A stretch of DNA of 64,000 nucleotides from Capsicum annuum (GCF_002878395.1 NW_025892535.1:23587-87586), one strand, 5' to 3'; positions 21,386 to 33,859 are shown, numbered from the stretch's first letter. The notes: generated from the letters alone by a model not told the origin. Made by a program: numbers and translations.

Positions 21386-22510
21386 TCAAGGATTGGTTTT
21401 GTTCTTAAAAAACCAATCTTGGGAAGATCTTACAAAAGTTAGAGACACTGTGTTGTGTTATACCTTGGCTGAAATTTGAAGTATTGTTGTGTTGACTTGG
21501 CCAAGAGTTTTATGACTAGATCTAGTAGTTTTTTACTTGTTTAGTTTGTTTCTAGTGTTGTATCCTTTCTCACCAACACTAAAAGTGTCTAGATCTAAAG
21601 TTGAGCTTATAATATTGACCATTGTTGTGGTGTTCTTGAAGAAGTTGTTATTGTGTTCTTGAAGGTTGTTGTGGTATTCATTTTGTTCTTCATCTATTCT
21701 TACAACTTAAGACAACAAAAGTTGAAAGGTAGATCCAAAAATTTGTAAGGCAAAAGTTGTAAAGTTGTTTGTGAGAAGTCTTGAAGCATCACTTCCTAGA
21801 CTTGACATCAACTTTTCCAACTACTATCCTTAAATCAAGGAGCCTTGTTTGGTGGAACTAGTACAAGTCAACATCATCTTTTGAGAATAAAATTACAAAA
21901 GACTCAGGACTTATACTTCCCTCCAAACCAATTGTCTTTCATTCAAAATCGTGTGAAGATTGAGAATTTCAAATTTGTGACTAAGTTGTGTGGACCTGAG
22001 ACAAATTATATGCTACCATATCACCACTTGCTACTGTTCACGTCAATAATTAAGCTCAAATATGGATTTTATAGTTTCTAAACATTGATTCTTGGTTTCA
22101 TTAATTGATCCTAGAACTAATTAACAAACTAGTAAATTCCTACTAGATTGTCAATTAGTCCTTTGAATCCATTGTTCGTGTCTACGTTTCTTTTGTTCTT
22201 TTGTCATTTTTGTAATCATAGTGCTTCTTGGTTCAAGTTCTAACATTACTTACTTGAGTCATCCAACAAAGAATCCATTCTTACTAAGGAGTAGACTTAC
22301 TCTTCAACTCACCACAATTACAAGCCGACTTGCAAACATTTGTGACATCAAGTGTGAGGCCACAATGTGAGTGAGAGAATAATGAGGTTATTTGAACTAA
22401 CATGTATTTTGTTTTATAGCTTTTTTGTTGTATTGTTGTGTGTGACATAGTGGACTGATTTGGTGTCTTGTTGGACCGTAACTTGAAGGATTAATTCCAA
22501 TACCATCACA
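21386..22510 (+). other. D untranslated leader
   Basis: About 1.1 kb between primer site and gag. It is rich in TTGTTGTG and CTTGAAG words and holds only short open frames with no recognisable motif. Such leaders usually hold packaging signals, but I see no specific element. Confidence 0.5.
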
Positions 22511-24219
22511 ATGGAACCTGAGGCTTCAAATGCTCAAACAATGGATAGTAATGCCATCAATCTCATTTTGGCTCACCTTGAAACTATGTCCCAAGATGTG
22601 GCTAGGTTAAATTTGGGTCTTAAGAAACTAGATACGGATGTGGCATCAATGAGTAGGAGATTAGAGTGTGTGGAAAGTCAAAGGAGTGGACCATCCAGCC
22701 CTCAACACATTTCCCCGACCAGTACTCCTGAGGCCTTGCACCAAATGTTACATCCACCGAGACAACCCTCCAATGTCACAAACCGAACTCCACTATACTC
22801 CCTCACCCGATACCATGATAGGCCAATCCAACCACCACTTTACCAATTTCAACAAGAAGGACTTGGAACCCAAATGCCACCCCACAACCCGAGCCCTCCA
22901 AATCAAACTCCACTTGACCAAAGACCTTATTATCCATAAAATCCAAACCCGCCACTAAAAGCTCCACTTAACCCAAATAGACCTATCCAACATGAGGGGT
23001 ATTAACCATTTGATGATGGTTACATGAGAGGGGAAGAGGTATGGGGTAGGCATGTTGATCTAAGAGAGGTTTATGGCCGAGAAGGAAGAGTTGGTCATTG
23101 GAACCAACAAGGGAACCAAAACTGTAAAGTAGGACTAAATACCATCAAAATGGGCTTCCAATCTTCAAGGGTGAGAGTGATCCCCAAGAGTTTCTTTCAT
23201 GGGAAACCTTATGTAAGAGGGTCTTCTATGTCAATGATCTTATGGAGGAGAAGAAGAGTTGCAACGTGATTTCTCACTTTGAGGGTTATGCTACTATATG
23301 ATGGGAGTATGTTAAGCATTTTGGCAACATTTTGGTAGAGGAAAAGCCCCCTCCTTGGTTTTGTCTAAGGTACCTCATGAGAAAAAGGTGCCTACCTAAA
23401 AGATATTATCAATTCCTCCTTGCGAAGTTGTATAACTTGAGTCAAGGAAACAAAAGTATCGTGGCTTACTATGATGAGTTCCAACAACTCATCTTGAAAC
23501 TTGATCAAAGATGGGAAAAAGTTAGTCATGACATCATTAGATTCAATTTGGGGTTGAATAGAGATATTGCTTCATGTTTGACACTTCACAAGTTTGACAC
23601 CCTTTATGCTATCTTCCAAGCCGCATTGGAAATTGAAAGAGAGTTGCGGGAGAACCCGGGGTCCAATTTCAAGGTGAAATCACCCACGGGTTGGCACCAT
23701 GACAAGAATGATTCATCCAAAGTAGAGAAACCCAAGGACAAGGCTGCCCAAGCCGAAAACAAGGCTCACCAAAGGTACCCTCCAAGAAATAAAGGTAAAC
23801 CACATTCCTTTCCTAATTCTAAGGGCTTTCAATGTTTTAAATGCCAAGGTTGGGGACACAAGGCTAGTGAGTGTCCGAATAGGAGAAATGTAATTCTAAG
23901 GAAGGGGAAATTTTATTTTCTTGGGGAGGAGGTAGGACTTGAACCGAAGGAGATTTATGATCAATCTCAAGGTGGAGAGGGGGTAGAACCCAAGAAGCCA
24001 AAGGAAGGGGAAGAGGAGGATTCTTGGTCGTGTGATGGTGAGGTTGAAGTGCCATGCTTTGTAGTGAGAAAGGCCATGATTAGTAAGGTTTTGGATAATC
24101 CTATTCAAAGGGGAAACCTTTTTAAAATCAAATGTCTTATTAAAAGGGTTTTGTGTTCTATGCTTGTTAATGGAGGTAGTTGCGCCAATTTGCTAGTAGT
24201 ACATTGGTTGATGTTTTGA
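22511..24219 (+). pseudogene. D gag with zinc knuckle and protease start
   Basis: The first part (22511-22939) opens with a Met followed by a coiled-coil-like stretch and a Pro-rich region, ending at a stop. The capsid continues in another frame from about 23156 (a KGESDPQEFLSWE-like motif), with one TGA near 23300 where a Trp is expected. The 295-codon stretch 23332-24219 holds the rest of capsid, a Lys/Glu-rich linker, an intact CCHC knuckle (CFKCQGWGHKASEC, about 23833-23874), an acidic linker, and the protease start with NGGS where DGGS is usual, so the catalytic Asp is lost. It is one of the longest near-intact gag regions in the window. Confidence 0.85.
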
Positions 24220-24700
24220 GGCTTCCTACTATCCATCATTCCAACCCATACAATCTTCAATGGTTAAATGAGTGTGGTGAGATAAAGGTAAACCGACGAG
24301 TGGTGATACCGTTCAAGGTAGGAAACTACTTTGACGAAGTGTTGTGTGATGTTATTTCTATGTAATCTTGCCACCTATTGTTAGGGAGACCATGGAAATA
24401 TGATAGAGCTACCATGCATGATGGATGAACCAATAGTTACACTTTAGAGCTCCATGGTTGAAGGTATACGCTCCACCCTTTATCACTAATACAAGTAGCC
24501 AAAGTTAGTCAACAAGTGACAGAGTTAGAGGAATAGAGAAAGAAGGAGAGAAAAGAAAAGGACGAGAGTCGGAGCAGAGGAGAATGGAAGAGAAACAAGG
24601 AGCAAAGAGACAAGGGGTCCTCACTTTTGGAACTTACCCTTGGGAATCCTTTACTTCTCACTAATGTAGGTACTAGCATTTTGCCTAGTACCACCGATTC
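24180..24700 (+). pseudogene. D protease remainder and truncated end
   Basis: After a frameshift near 24200 the protease continues (24180-24362), stops at TAA, and shows the LLGRPW motif near 24380-24397, typical of this protease type. It then passes into a Lys/Arg/Glu-rich stretch (about 24510-24620). No RT motif follows. From 24700 to 24888 I see nothing but short fragments that resemble the far end of a longer pol, as if everything between had been deleted. Confidence 0.65.
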
Positions 24701-24888
24701 TTGTGTGCAGATACATGATTATGTGCTTCCTAGGAGAGATACCTAGAAACTTTCTCATTAACACATGCTTGATGAACTCAAAGAGCCTTTGTCTAAGCCT
24801 CAAAACTTTGGGACAAAAAATGAGGAGGTAATTCTATGGAGGAGTTGTTAGGTTGATAAAGCCGTGAGTTAGATATAAAACTTCTTTC

Positions 24889-24901
24889 AAGGTGGAGAGA
24901 A
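24889..24901 (+). promoter_or_regulatory. D polypurine tract
   Basis: AAGGTGGAGAGAA directly before the 3' LTR start TGATATGAG. It is the plus-strand DNA primer site. Confidence 0.65.
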
Positions 24902-25722
24902 TGATATGAGTATGACCTCGTAGATGGACAGACATATCCTTTGAGAGTTCCACACTACTGGAGTCCTGCTTGAAAGACTCCTTTTTTATATACGTGACCT
25001 AACTTATGAAACCATATTTTTGAGCTTGTTGAACTCAATCGAGAAGGTGCACATTTTAAGTGTGATGGAGACTTTAAAACCGTCCATAATGGGAACTACA
25101 TAGGTGCCTAATGTTCACTCGGTCATTAAAGGGCATTTTTGTCTTTTCACCTTTTATTTGAGATGTAATATAAATAGAACATTTTAGGTCTTTTGCAACT
25201 TAGTTGAATATTTTTGAGACATGTATTATAGCAATATTTTAGTCTTCTCTTAGAAGTTCCCAACAGAAACTAGGGCTAGGCAAGTGAAGATTCACTTGTA
25301 TTTACACATATGCTTAAAACATTGGTGTTTAGAGGAGGTAAAGTCCCTCTTGTGTCAACGTAGAGTTAGGTTTGTGTCACGGATAGTGATAAGGGTTCAA
25401 GAGTGTAACAATTCATTGGTTCTTAAGTTTGTCCCTTCATTTGGTCTAACTATTTATCTTGTATCTTGTTGATTCCGTTTGTTCCTCGTTGTTGTTAATG
25501 TACCCATAACTTTCTTGTTGTTTATGTGTTGACATAGTGAAGCCGTGTGGGGCTTCTTTGATTCACTATAGTCCTTGTAATCTTGTATTCTCTATCTACT
25601 TTGTTGAATATTTTTGTTGTTGTCTTGAAAACATAGAGAAGCCGAGTGGGGCATTTGATTCTCTATTGTTGTAGATTTTGTAGATCTCTTAAATCTGTGT
25701 CATGTGTTTGATTCTTGTATCA
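24902..25722 (+). repeat. D 3' LTR
   Basis: 821 bp, ending TTGTATCA, followed by TSD GCGGA (25723-25727). It holds the TATA box at 25169-25177 and both hairpins. Sampled identity to the 5' LTR is only 86-91%. Confidence 0.85.
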
Positions 25723-26011
25723 GCGGAGGCTCACTGGAATTTGAAAAATGTAAAATTGAGCCATAGCGTGATGTGCCAATATCGCGGAGCAACACTGGAA
25801 AGTGACCATTTCCATTTTGACATACTCCGCGATGCACTACTGGCCTGAATGACATCGAATTTAGGAGAATTTTATATCATTGGAAAGATGATTGATTTTC
25901 CTATGCAATGGAAGCCTCTAAACTGAAAAATACTGAGTATTTTAAAAATTTTATACTAGCTAACTCATGGACTGAGAGTTAATTTATGCTAAGGAAATGC
26001 GGGGTATTACA
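25723..26011 (-). repeat. C 3' LTR, proximal part
   Basis: On the minus strand this is the start of LTR C (TGTAATACCCCGC at 26011). It contains part of the GC-rich block (25723-25845) and the conserved U3 block near 25850-25900. Confidence 0.9.
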
Positions 26012-26024
26012 ATATCTCCCCCTT
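26012..26024 (-). promoter_or_regulatory. C polypurine tract
   Basis: The minus strand reads AAGGGGGAGATAT immediately before the LTR. The same tract occurs next to B (33636-33648) and F (44723-44735). Confidence 0.85.
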
Positions 26025-26289
26025 GGGAACATTCATCCTCTAATGAGACTGATTATGCTAAGAAACACTGATAGACTGAGCTGACACATTGAATATGCAT
26101 ATCTAATACACGGAATACATGACTGGAGCTACTGATAAGCTGAATTTTCATACTGAACATGCATATTTGATGCATGAGTACATGTCTGAACTGATTCATA
26201 AATGCATGACTGAATATGCAATAGTAAGGAATACCAAGTTTATAATTATATCTGAACATGAAATTAAGTAAAGCTAAGGAATACTATTA
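26025..26289 (-). other. C 3' untranslated region
   Basis: Non-coding sequence between the end of integrase and the polypurine tract. It is rich in CTGA and CATGAC words. The part next to the tract is similar to the start of F's internal region (about 44736-45200). Confidence 0.6.
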
Positions 26290-29200
26290 CCTTAAGCTGG
26301 ATCTGAGTTTGTGAAGAAGAGGTGAGGATACTTAGTCCGCATATCTGCTTCTACTTCCCAAGTAGCTCCCTCAATGGACTGATCCTGGCAAAGAACTTTG
26401 ACTAAGGGAACTTCTTTGTTCCTTAGTCTATGAATCTGATGATCGAGGATCTGGACTGGAACCTCTTCAAAAAAAAGATCTTTCTAAATATTTATATCCT
26501 CTAAGGGAACTATGATTGCTGGGTCACCAATGCATTTCTTAAGAAAAGAGACACGAAATACTGGTGTACTGAAGCTAGATATAAAGGCAACTCGAGCTCA
26601 TAAGCTAGCTTTCTGAAGTGATTAATAATTCTATAGGGATCGACATATTGGGGACTGAGATTTCCCTTCTTGCCAAACCTCTTTACTCCTTTCATGGGAG
26701 AGATTTTCAAGAACACAAAATCACTGATCTCAAACTCTAGATCCTTTCTCCTCACATCTGCATATGATTTTTGTCGGCTCTGGGCAGCCCTAAGCCTTTC
26801 TCTAATTAACTGAACCTTCTCTAAGGCATCAAACACTAGATCAAGCCCTACTACTGCAGCCTTACCTACCTCAAACTAACTAATTAGAGATCTGTAGTCC
26901 TACCGTATAGAGCTTCAAATGGAGAAATTTGAATACTGTAATAATAGCTATTATTATATGCGAAATTGATCAAAGACAAATGGTCATCCCAACTACACTT
27001 AAAATGGACAGCACATACTCTCAGCATATCTTCTAGAGTCTTAATGGTCCTTTCTGCTTAACCATTTATTTGAGGGTGGAAGACTTTATTGAGGTGAACT
27101 TGGGTACCAAGACCCTTTTGGGAGGTTTTTCAGAAGTTAGAGGTGAATTGGGTTTCCACTATCTGAGATAATGGATACTAGGACTCTGTGTAACCTGACC
27201 AACCCTCTGATATAGAGTTTGGCATAGACCTTGACTGAATAGAGAGTACGGACTGGCAAGAAATGAGCTGATTTGGTCATCTATCTGTGATAACCCATAT
27301 AGAATCATGTTGATGATGAGTACGAGAAAAACCGGTCATAAATTCCATGTTCACTTCTTCCCATTTCCATGTGGGAATACTGAACTCCTGCATAGACCCA
27401 CTAGGATTTTGGTGCTCAATCTTAACTTGCTAACATGTAGATCATCTAGCTAATAGTTATACAATATCCCTCTTCACCCTACTCCACCAATAGATCTCCC
27501 ACAAATTATGGTACATCTTAGTGTCCCCTGGATGAATAGAGTAATGTACACCATGCTCTTCTACGAGAATTTGTTGCCTCAAGTCATCTACACCTGGCAC
27601 ACATAGCCGACCCTAGAAACATAAAACACCATCTCCCTCTTGGGAGAAAACCTCTACTTTTTTATCTATGATTGACTCTTTCAACTTAAGAAGACTGGGA
27701 TCTCTGTCCTATTTTTCATTCACTTTAGAAACTAGAGAGGATTCAGAACTGTTCTGCACCCATACACTACCTTTTGATAAATAGGCTAAGAGGACACCTA
27801 GTTAGGAAAGCTTCTGAAATTCCAAAACTAACTTCTTCTTATCGTCTTCAACATGAGTAACACTACCTATAAACAGTCTACTAAGAGCATCAACCACTAC
27901 ATTGGCCTTGCTCGGATAATAAAGAATACTCATGGCATAATCCTTTAATAACTCTAAACACCCTCTCTGACGTAAATTCAAATCTTTCTGAGAAAAGACA
28001 TACTATAGGTTCTTGTGATCTGTGGACAAATCTACATACACCCCATACAAATAGGGCCTCCAAATCTTTATGGCAAATACTACAGCTGCTAACTCGAGAT
28101 CATGAGTCATATAATTCTTCTTATGGGGCTTAAGCAGTCTAGAGGTGTAGCCTATGACCTTACCTCTTTGTATGAGGAAACAACCCAAACCTACTCAAGA
28201 TGCATCAGAGTACACAACAAACACATCTGAACCATCTAGTAGAGTTAAAACTGGGGTTGAGTTGAATCGAGTCTTCAACTCCTAAAAACTCTTCTCATAG
28301 GAATCTGTCCACTAAAACTTAACTTTGTTTTGAGTCAACCTGTACATGAGGGATGAAATAGATGAAAACCCTTCAACAAACTAATGGTAATAGCCAGCTA
28401 AACCCAAGAAACTCCTAATATCTGATGGAGAGATATGTTTGGGCTATTTTCTCACCGCTTCAGTCTTTTGAGGATTAACTCTAATGCCATCACCAGAAAT
28501 AGTATGACCAAGGAATGCTACCGACCTTAGATAAAATTCACACTTATTAAATTTGGCGAATAACTGATGAGTTCTGAGTGTCTGAAGTATGATTCTGAGG
28601 TAATCTGCATGATCATTCTCGCTACAGGAATAGACAAGAATGTCATCGATGAATAATATAACGAACATTTCCAATTACTGCTTGAACACTCGATTTATCA
28701 AGTCAGTGAAAGCTAGTAGGGCATTAGTAAGACCAAAGGACATGTCAAGAAACTTGAAGTATCCATACCAGGTTCGGAAAGCTATTTTTAGAATGTCACA
28801 TTCCCTGACTCTGAGCTGATGGTATCCTGATCTGAGGTCTATTTTAGAAAATTAACTGGCACCCTGAAGTTGGTCAAATAAGTCATCAATTTTAGGAAGA
28901 GTGTATTTATTCTTGACAGTGAATTTTTTGAACTAACAGTAGTCTGTACACATTTTGAAGGAACTGTCTTTCTTATACATAAATAAGACTGGTGTTCCCC
29001 ATGAGGAAATGATGGATCTGATGAATACCTTATCTAGGAGATCCTTTAAGTCTTTGAGTTCTGCTGGTGCCATTATGTATAGCAGAATAGATATTGCTTG
29101 AGTATCTACAAGAAGGTCTATTTTGAAGTCAATTTTCCTTTTGAGAGGAACTCCAAGAAGATCTTTGGGAAATACATCTGAGAATTTATTTACTACTAGA

Positions 29201-29735
29201 ACTAACTCAAGACTGGGAGTTTTTAAACTAGAGTCTTTGAATAGCATAAGATGATAACACACCCCTTGGATATCATTTCTTTGCTGTAAGTTATGAAATC
29301 AACTGACCTTAAGCGTTGTGGTACTACCCCTCTATTAAAGGACTGGTTTATTTGGAAACTAAAAATAAACTATTCTGTTTCTATAATCAACTAAGGCATA
29401 GCATGAATAGAGCTAGTCCATGCCAAGAATGACATCAAAATTTGTCATCTCTAATTCTATTAAGTCTGCTGAAGTGACTTTCTAAGATATCATAATCAAG
29501 CAGTTCCTGTATACCCATCGGGCTATGATAGACTGACCCATTGGGGTAGAAACTGAGAATGGTTCTACTAAGACTGCTGGTTTGACTTTAAAGTCGACTG
29601 CTATGTAGGGAGTTACAAAACAAAAGGAAGCTTCTGGATCTAATAAGGCATAAATATACAAATGAAAGATCTATAATATTCCAGTGACCACATCAGGAGA
29701 ACTTTTTTTATGTTATCTGGATTGAACCGCATAGA
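26290..29735 (-). pseudogene. C pol (protease, RT, RNase H, integrase, chromodomain-like tail)
   Basis: Minus-strand order: protease with DPEAS at about 29635-29650 (the triad Gly is Glu) and DVILGMD near 29420; RT N-part 28933-29262; RT palm with intact FIDDILVYS near 28628-28655 and the 28444-28674 segment; RNase H 28003-28188 ([19 protein letters not shown]); integrase 27800-26840, where the catalytic-Glu segment near 27040-27080 has a stop in place of Gln; and integrase C-part 26510-26836 followed by the chromodomain-like end to about 26300. Stops and frameshifts divide it into at least six open pieces. The order and tail mark a chromovirus. Confidence 0.9.
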
Positions 29736-29744
29736 GCCTATTTG

Positions 29745-30861
29745 GGCGTTGCCCATTGGTGGCATTGGAAATGGCACCCTGCTTATTTGGGCAACCGTAC
29801 TAAGCTAGAGGATGATTATACTGACCTTAGGAACCTGACTAAGGACAATTTCTTACTCTGTGTCCTGGCTTGCCACATCCAGAACAAACATCACTGCTAG
29901 CTCTGTAGAAACCTTGGGGGTTCTTGCCACACGTCTTAAAAAAGGATTTGTTTAAGCACTACGCTGAAACTTAGAGCTTGGCGCCCTATCTTTGTTACTA
30001 TTTCTAAACTTAGGGACTGGAGCACTGCCTGAGGACAGAGCTGGAACTGGAGACTTTGGACAAAACTGGGAACGATTATCGCCCTCTAAATTAGGCTGAT
30101 TAAAATTAAAGTAACCTGTTATAGCTCTATTGTTATGAATCTCTCTCTCTCTCTCTTCTTAGCCTCCTCTATTTGTTGAGCATGGACTATGAGACTCCTT
30201 AATCAACATCATTTTTCTGCACTCTTTAACCACACTATCTGATACCCTAGATATGAACTTAATCATTCTGGACCTATTGTCTGTCACTACATGGGGAGCA
30301 TATCTAGCTAACTGAGTAAGCTTAAAGGAATACTCTTTCACAATCATACTGCCTTGCTTAAGGTTGATGAACTCTAACACTTTGGTATCTCTCAGCTCTA
30401 AAGGAAAGAATCTATTTAGGAAGGCAGTAGCAAACTCTTCCCACTTCATGGGATCTGCATCTATGCCCCTGTCTACCTTCCACTTCTTATACTATGTATG
30501 AGCTACATGTTGTAGCTGATAGGAAGCTAGACTAGCACTCTCACTGGAAGTCACTCCCATGATGTCTGTGACTTTCTGAACCTGATCGAGGAACTTCTGT
30601 GGATCCTTTTCTGACTTTGATCCTGAGAATAGAGGAGGATTTATTCAGGTGATGTCCCAAATCCTGGCTGCAGCAGTATTGGCCATTGGGTTGGCTAAAA
30701 CAGTAGCTGATCGTTAATTCTGAGCTTCTACTGAATTGATTAGAGTAGTGAATGCAACTCTAAATTCAACATTAAAAACATGTTCATTCAGGGGATCTGC
30801 CTGAATGGGCTGAGGCACTGACTGATTTCTGGTTCTCCTTTCATAAGTCTTTTTGGGAGGC
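29745..30861 (-). pseudogene. C gag
   Basis: It starts at an ATG followed by PPKKTYERR (about 30861). The capsid follows, with a SGSKSEKDPQ-like segment near 30620-30650, an open 96-codon piece (30159-30449; F-L-R-FFP and LKQGSM..Y motifs), and an intact CCHC zinc knuckle (CSGCGKPGHRVRNC, about 29841-29885). Scattered stops break it. The (CT)n run near 30137-30160 lies in the linker after the capsid. Gag would form the virus-like particle and bind element RNA. Confidence 0.85.
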
Positions 30862-30944
30862 ATATTTTGTAAATGAAAAGGATAGAATGGATTAGACTGA
30901 GAGTTTAACTTGAGCTCATGCTCAATCGCATGACATAACTACTG

Positions 30945-31069
30945 AAAGAAGGGAAACATTTCCTAAAACATCTTATAGCCTCTTGTCTATAAGTGTGGCA
31001 TGCTAGACACCCATGCATAAGATTCTCTCGATGTGGCTTTTAGATTTCCTAGGAAACTGTTGAACCTTA
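30945..31069 (-). other. C leader next to the primer site (shared with B and F)
   Basis: About 125 bp of untranslated leader that is clearly similar to 47410-47536 (F) and 51350-51469 (B), including AGGAAA(C/T)TGTT and CCTTAGG words. Conservation across coding and non-coding elements suggests a packaging or reverse-transcription signal. Confidence 0.6.
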
Positions 31070-31082
31070 GGCACTTATACCA
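31070..31082 (-). promoter_or_regulatory. C primer-binding site
   Basis: The minus strand reads TGGTATAAGTGCC four bases after the LTR. It differs at two places from the initiator-Met tRNA complement TGGTATCAGAGCC. Confidence 0.8.
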
Positions 31083-31086
31083 AGTT

Positions 31087-33497
31087 TGTAATGCCCCAAG
31101 TCTGTACCCTGAATGCTACACGGTGCTTACAACCCTGAAGGACCACAAGCTAACCCATGACTGATATCTATTGTGGGCACTGAATAATATACTGTAATAA
31201 ATATGGAAAATAGGTAGAAATCCCATAAGGTTCAAAATATTTGAAATACTAAAATGTCATCTAAAAATATTGAATATTGTCTGAACATCTAGTCTGAAGA
31301 GCCTCTAACAGAATTGTCTGAAAGTAGAGTTAATGGGACCATCCCCCAACTAATTCTATCTACTATAATACTGAGTCTACTAAAATAATAAAATAAAATA
31401 ATATCCTCAAATGTTTAGGATTCACTATCTAAATCTGTCTATGTACAGTCTGAAACTTGAGCGTCCGAACCAATGATATGAGACATCATAGCATAAAGAA
31501 AGAGTATGTGTCAGTATGTGGAATGTACTGGTATGCAAGATGAGGTAAGGTTGAATGCAAGGGTTAATATGCATGAACAATAACTAACTGAATGATATAG
31601 AGTAACTGAATATAAGAGTACATAGATAATCTGATCTACTGTAAATACTGAGCATGCAATACTGTGCATATATATGTATATATACTGTAATTGAGCTTTT
31701 CTGAAGCTAGGTACTGAATTCTGATATTGGGTAACTAATAATCTAAAGTTACTGATAACTGAGTTACTGATACTGATTGACTGTATCTGAAAGTCCTGAT
31801 TCTATAGAACTGAATTTAGTTCTATTCTGAGAATGAAACTAAAACTGTGAGAGGTAATCATCTAATCGACATGCCCCAAATAAGATAAGATAACTGACTA
31901 TAATTTGAAGGGTGTCAATACCCTTCCTCGGGTAAAGACAAGCTAAGAGTTACCCTCATCCGGTAGGTACTCTAATGAGAATAGTGGAACCCTCATCTGG
32001 CAGGTTAAAACACCTCATCAATCCTCAACTGGCAGGTTTGATGACTCAACCTACACTGGCTACGTAGTTCTGGAATGCAAGGATTACTTCTAAGGGTCAC
32101 ACCCTCTAATGGAGGGTGATCCCCTATCCTTGGGTTCACTCGGTGCTAAATCCTACTCTCAACTAATAAATATTTAACAGATTATACTGAATCAGACTAG
32201 ATTGATACTGAGATTACTAAGTTTTTCTGATATCTGTAACTGACTGAGTTCTACTAAGTTCTGTAATTGATTAAGAGTAGTATTGATCATTACATAACTA
32301 GGACTATTTTTTAACTAACACTGGCTCTAGGTAAATAGCTAAATCGCCAGGTATTAAATACCTCCAGGAATCGATAGCATGAAAAGTAAAGCATAGCATA
32401 GTCTTGAATACATAATAATGGCTACTTGATCACAATCCACTCATTGAGACATTTTAGTAAACACTTGTAATGTATTTACTCATACATGATTAGAGAATAC
32501 ATGTTATCATGTTATAATGGCACTATGGCATTTTAGAAAACACTTGGGGAGCATGGAATATTTCACATAATAATGGTCAACACATGAACATCATAAATAA
32601 CTACTAAATTTCAATTTCAAGGGTTTTGCATGCAATTCATATAATACATCACATAACTATCTTAATTTCATGGAAACTTATAATTAAACATGAATCGGAT
32701 CCCAATTTCTATCATGAACATAAATACATTCAATTCCAAGCATAGAAATCATAAATCATAATTCTTGAAGTTTTAAAAATGGATTCTTGGAATCTATAGG
32801 TTAAAGGAACCTATAGATTAACACCTAACATACCTTGGAATATTTGTTCTTGAAGGTTCTTGGAGAAATTGTTGAGATTCACCTTCATTTCTTAGAGCTT
32901 GGGTTTGATTTCTTGAGAGAGAATGCTTTTAATTTGGGGGGAACTTGATTAAGAATGACCTTTGAAACATTTTTAGGGATTAAATCCCATACCTGGGTGT
33001 ATTAAAATCATGGGAAAAGACCAATTTAACCCCGAATGAAACTTTAATTTTTTGTCAAATGTTTTCGAACTGGGCCCTTGGCGCGACGTGCCATAATTGC
33101 CACAGGCCACTAGAAACTGAAAATTGGGAACTGGGTTGGTAGCATGACGCGGTGGTATTGCGGAGGCTCACTGGAATTTGATAAATGTGAAACTGAGCCT
33201 TGGCGCGATATGCCAATATCGCGGAGCAACACTGGAAAGTGACCATTTCCATTTTGACATACTCCGCGGCACGCTACTGGTCTGACGGATGGTGTTTAAC
33301 GACTGAAACTTAAAATAGTCATAACATCTTACTCGATTATTGGATTTAGGCAAATTTTTTATCATTGAAAAGCTGGTTGAATTTCCTACGCAATGGCAGG
33401 ATCTAAACTGAAAAATACTGAGTATTTTAAGAATTTTATATTCGATAACTCATGGACTGAGAATTAATTTAGTCTAGGGAAAAGCGGGGTAATACAG
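31087..33497 (-). repeat. C 5' LTR
   Basis: 2,411 bp uninterrupted, minus strand, from TGTATTACCCCGC (33497) to GGGGCATTACA (31087). It includes the GC-rich block at 33075-33285, which is complete only in this copy. Confidence 0.9.
33075..33285 (-). repeat. GC-rich palindromic block of LTR C
   Basis: Words such as GGCGCGATATGCC, AATATCGCGG and ACTCCGCGG recur with ACTGG spacers, about 210-420 bp from the LTR start. The composition contrasts sharply with the AT-rich LTR. Confidence 0.65.
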
Positions 33498-33502
33498 TTG
33501 GA

Positions 33503-33635
33503 TAGCTAATTCAATTTTCTACACACTGGAGGGTCTAGAACTGGAAAATTCTATATGTATCAAAGTTCATTTTTGAAGCTAACCCTTAACGTTCTAGGAG
33601 CTAAATTGATCTAGGAAAAAGTATGGGGTATTTCA
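33503..33635 (-). repeat. B 3' LTR, first 133 bp
   Basis: The minus strand begins TGAAATACCCC at 33635 and ends at the C insertion. With 16193-18520 it makes a 2.46-kb LTR. Confidence 0.85.
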
Positions 33636-33648
33636 TTATCTCCCCCTT
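33636..33648 (-). promoter_or_regulatory. B polypurine tract
   Basis: The minus strand reads AAGGGGGAGATAA directly before the LTR. Confidence 0.8.
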
Positions 33649-33859
33649 GTAAACATTTGTCATCGAATATGGTTGGTTAAACTTAATATACTGAGGAATC
33701 TGAGGCTATGTGCTGACACGCACAACTGAAACACACTGGAAGACTGAATCTATAACATACTGAACGACTGACCTAATCTGTGAGTGCATGAATTTAAATC
33801 AAGATAACTATATAGCTGAATCTGATACTAGAAAATAACTTAATTAAGAAAGATTGTTA

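Larger units (their letters stand above)
20638..25722 (+). mobile_element. Non-autonomous gag/protease-only LTR element D (TR-GAG-like)
   Basis: LTRs start TGAT and end ATCA (20638-21371, 734 bp; 24902-25722, 821 bp). The TSD is GCAGA/GCGGA, one mismatch. A primer site follows the 5' LTR and a polypurine tract precedes the 3' LTR. The 3.5-kb internal region encodes only gag and the start of protease. RT, RNase H and integrase are absent and there is no room for them, so it would depend on another element. This layout is the one described for plant TR-GAG elements. It is on the plus strand, unlike its host. Confidence 0.9.
18521..33497 (-). mobile_element. Ty3/gypsy chromovirus C, with D nested in its 3' LTR
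   Basis: The minus-strand order is: 5' LTR (33497-31087), primer site (31082-31070), gag, pol, polypurine tract (26024-26012) and 3' LTR (26011-25723 plus 20637-18521). The perfect TSD GTTGG is at 18516-18520 and 33498-33502. LTRs are TGTATTACCCCGC to GGGGCATTACA, about 2.41 kb. Two samples of 130-160 bp show about 94% LTR identity. It inserted in the U3 block of LTR B. Confidence 0.9.
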
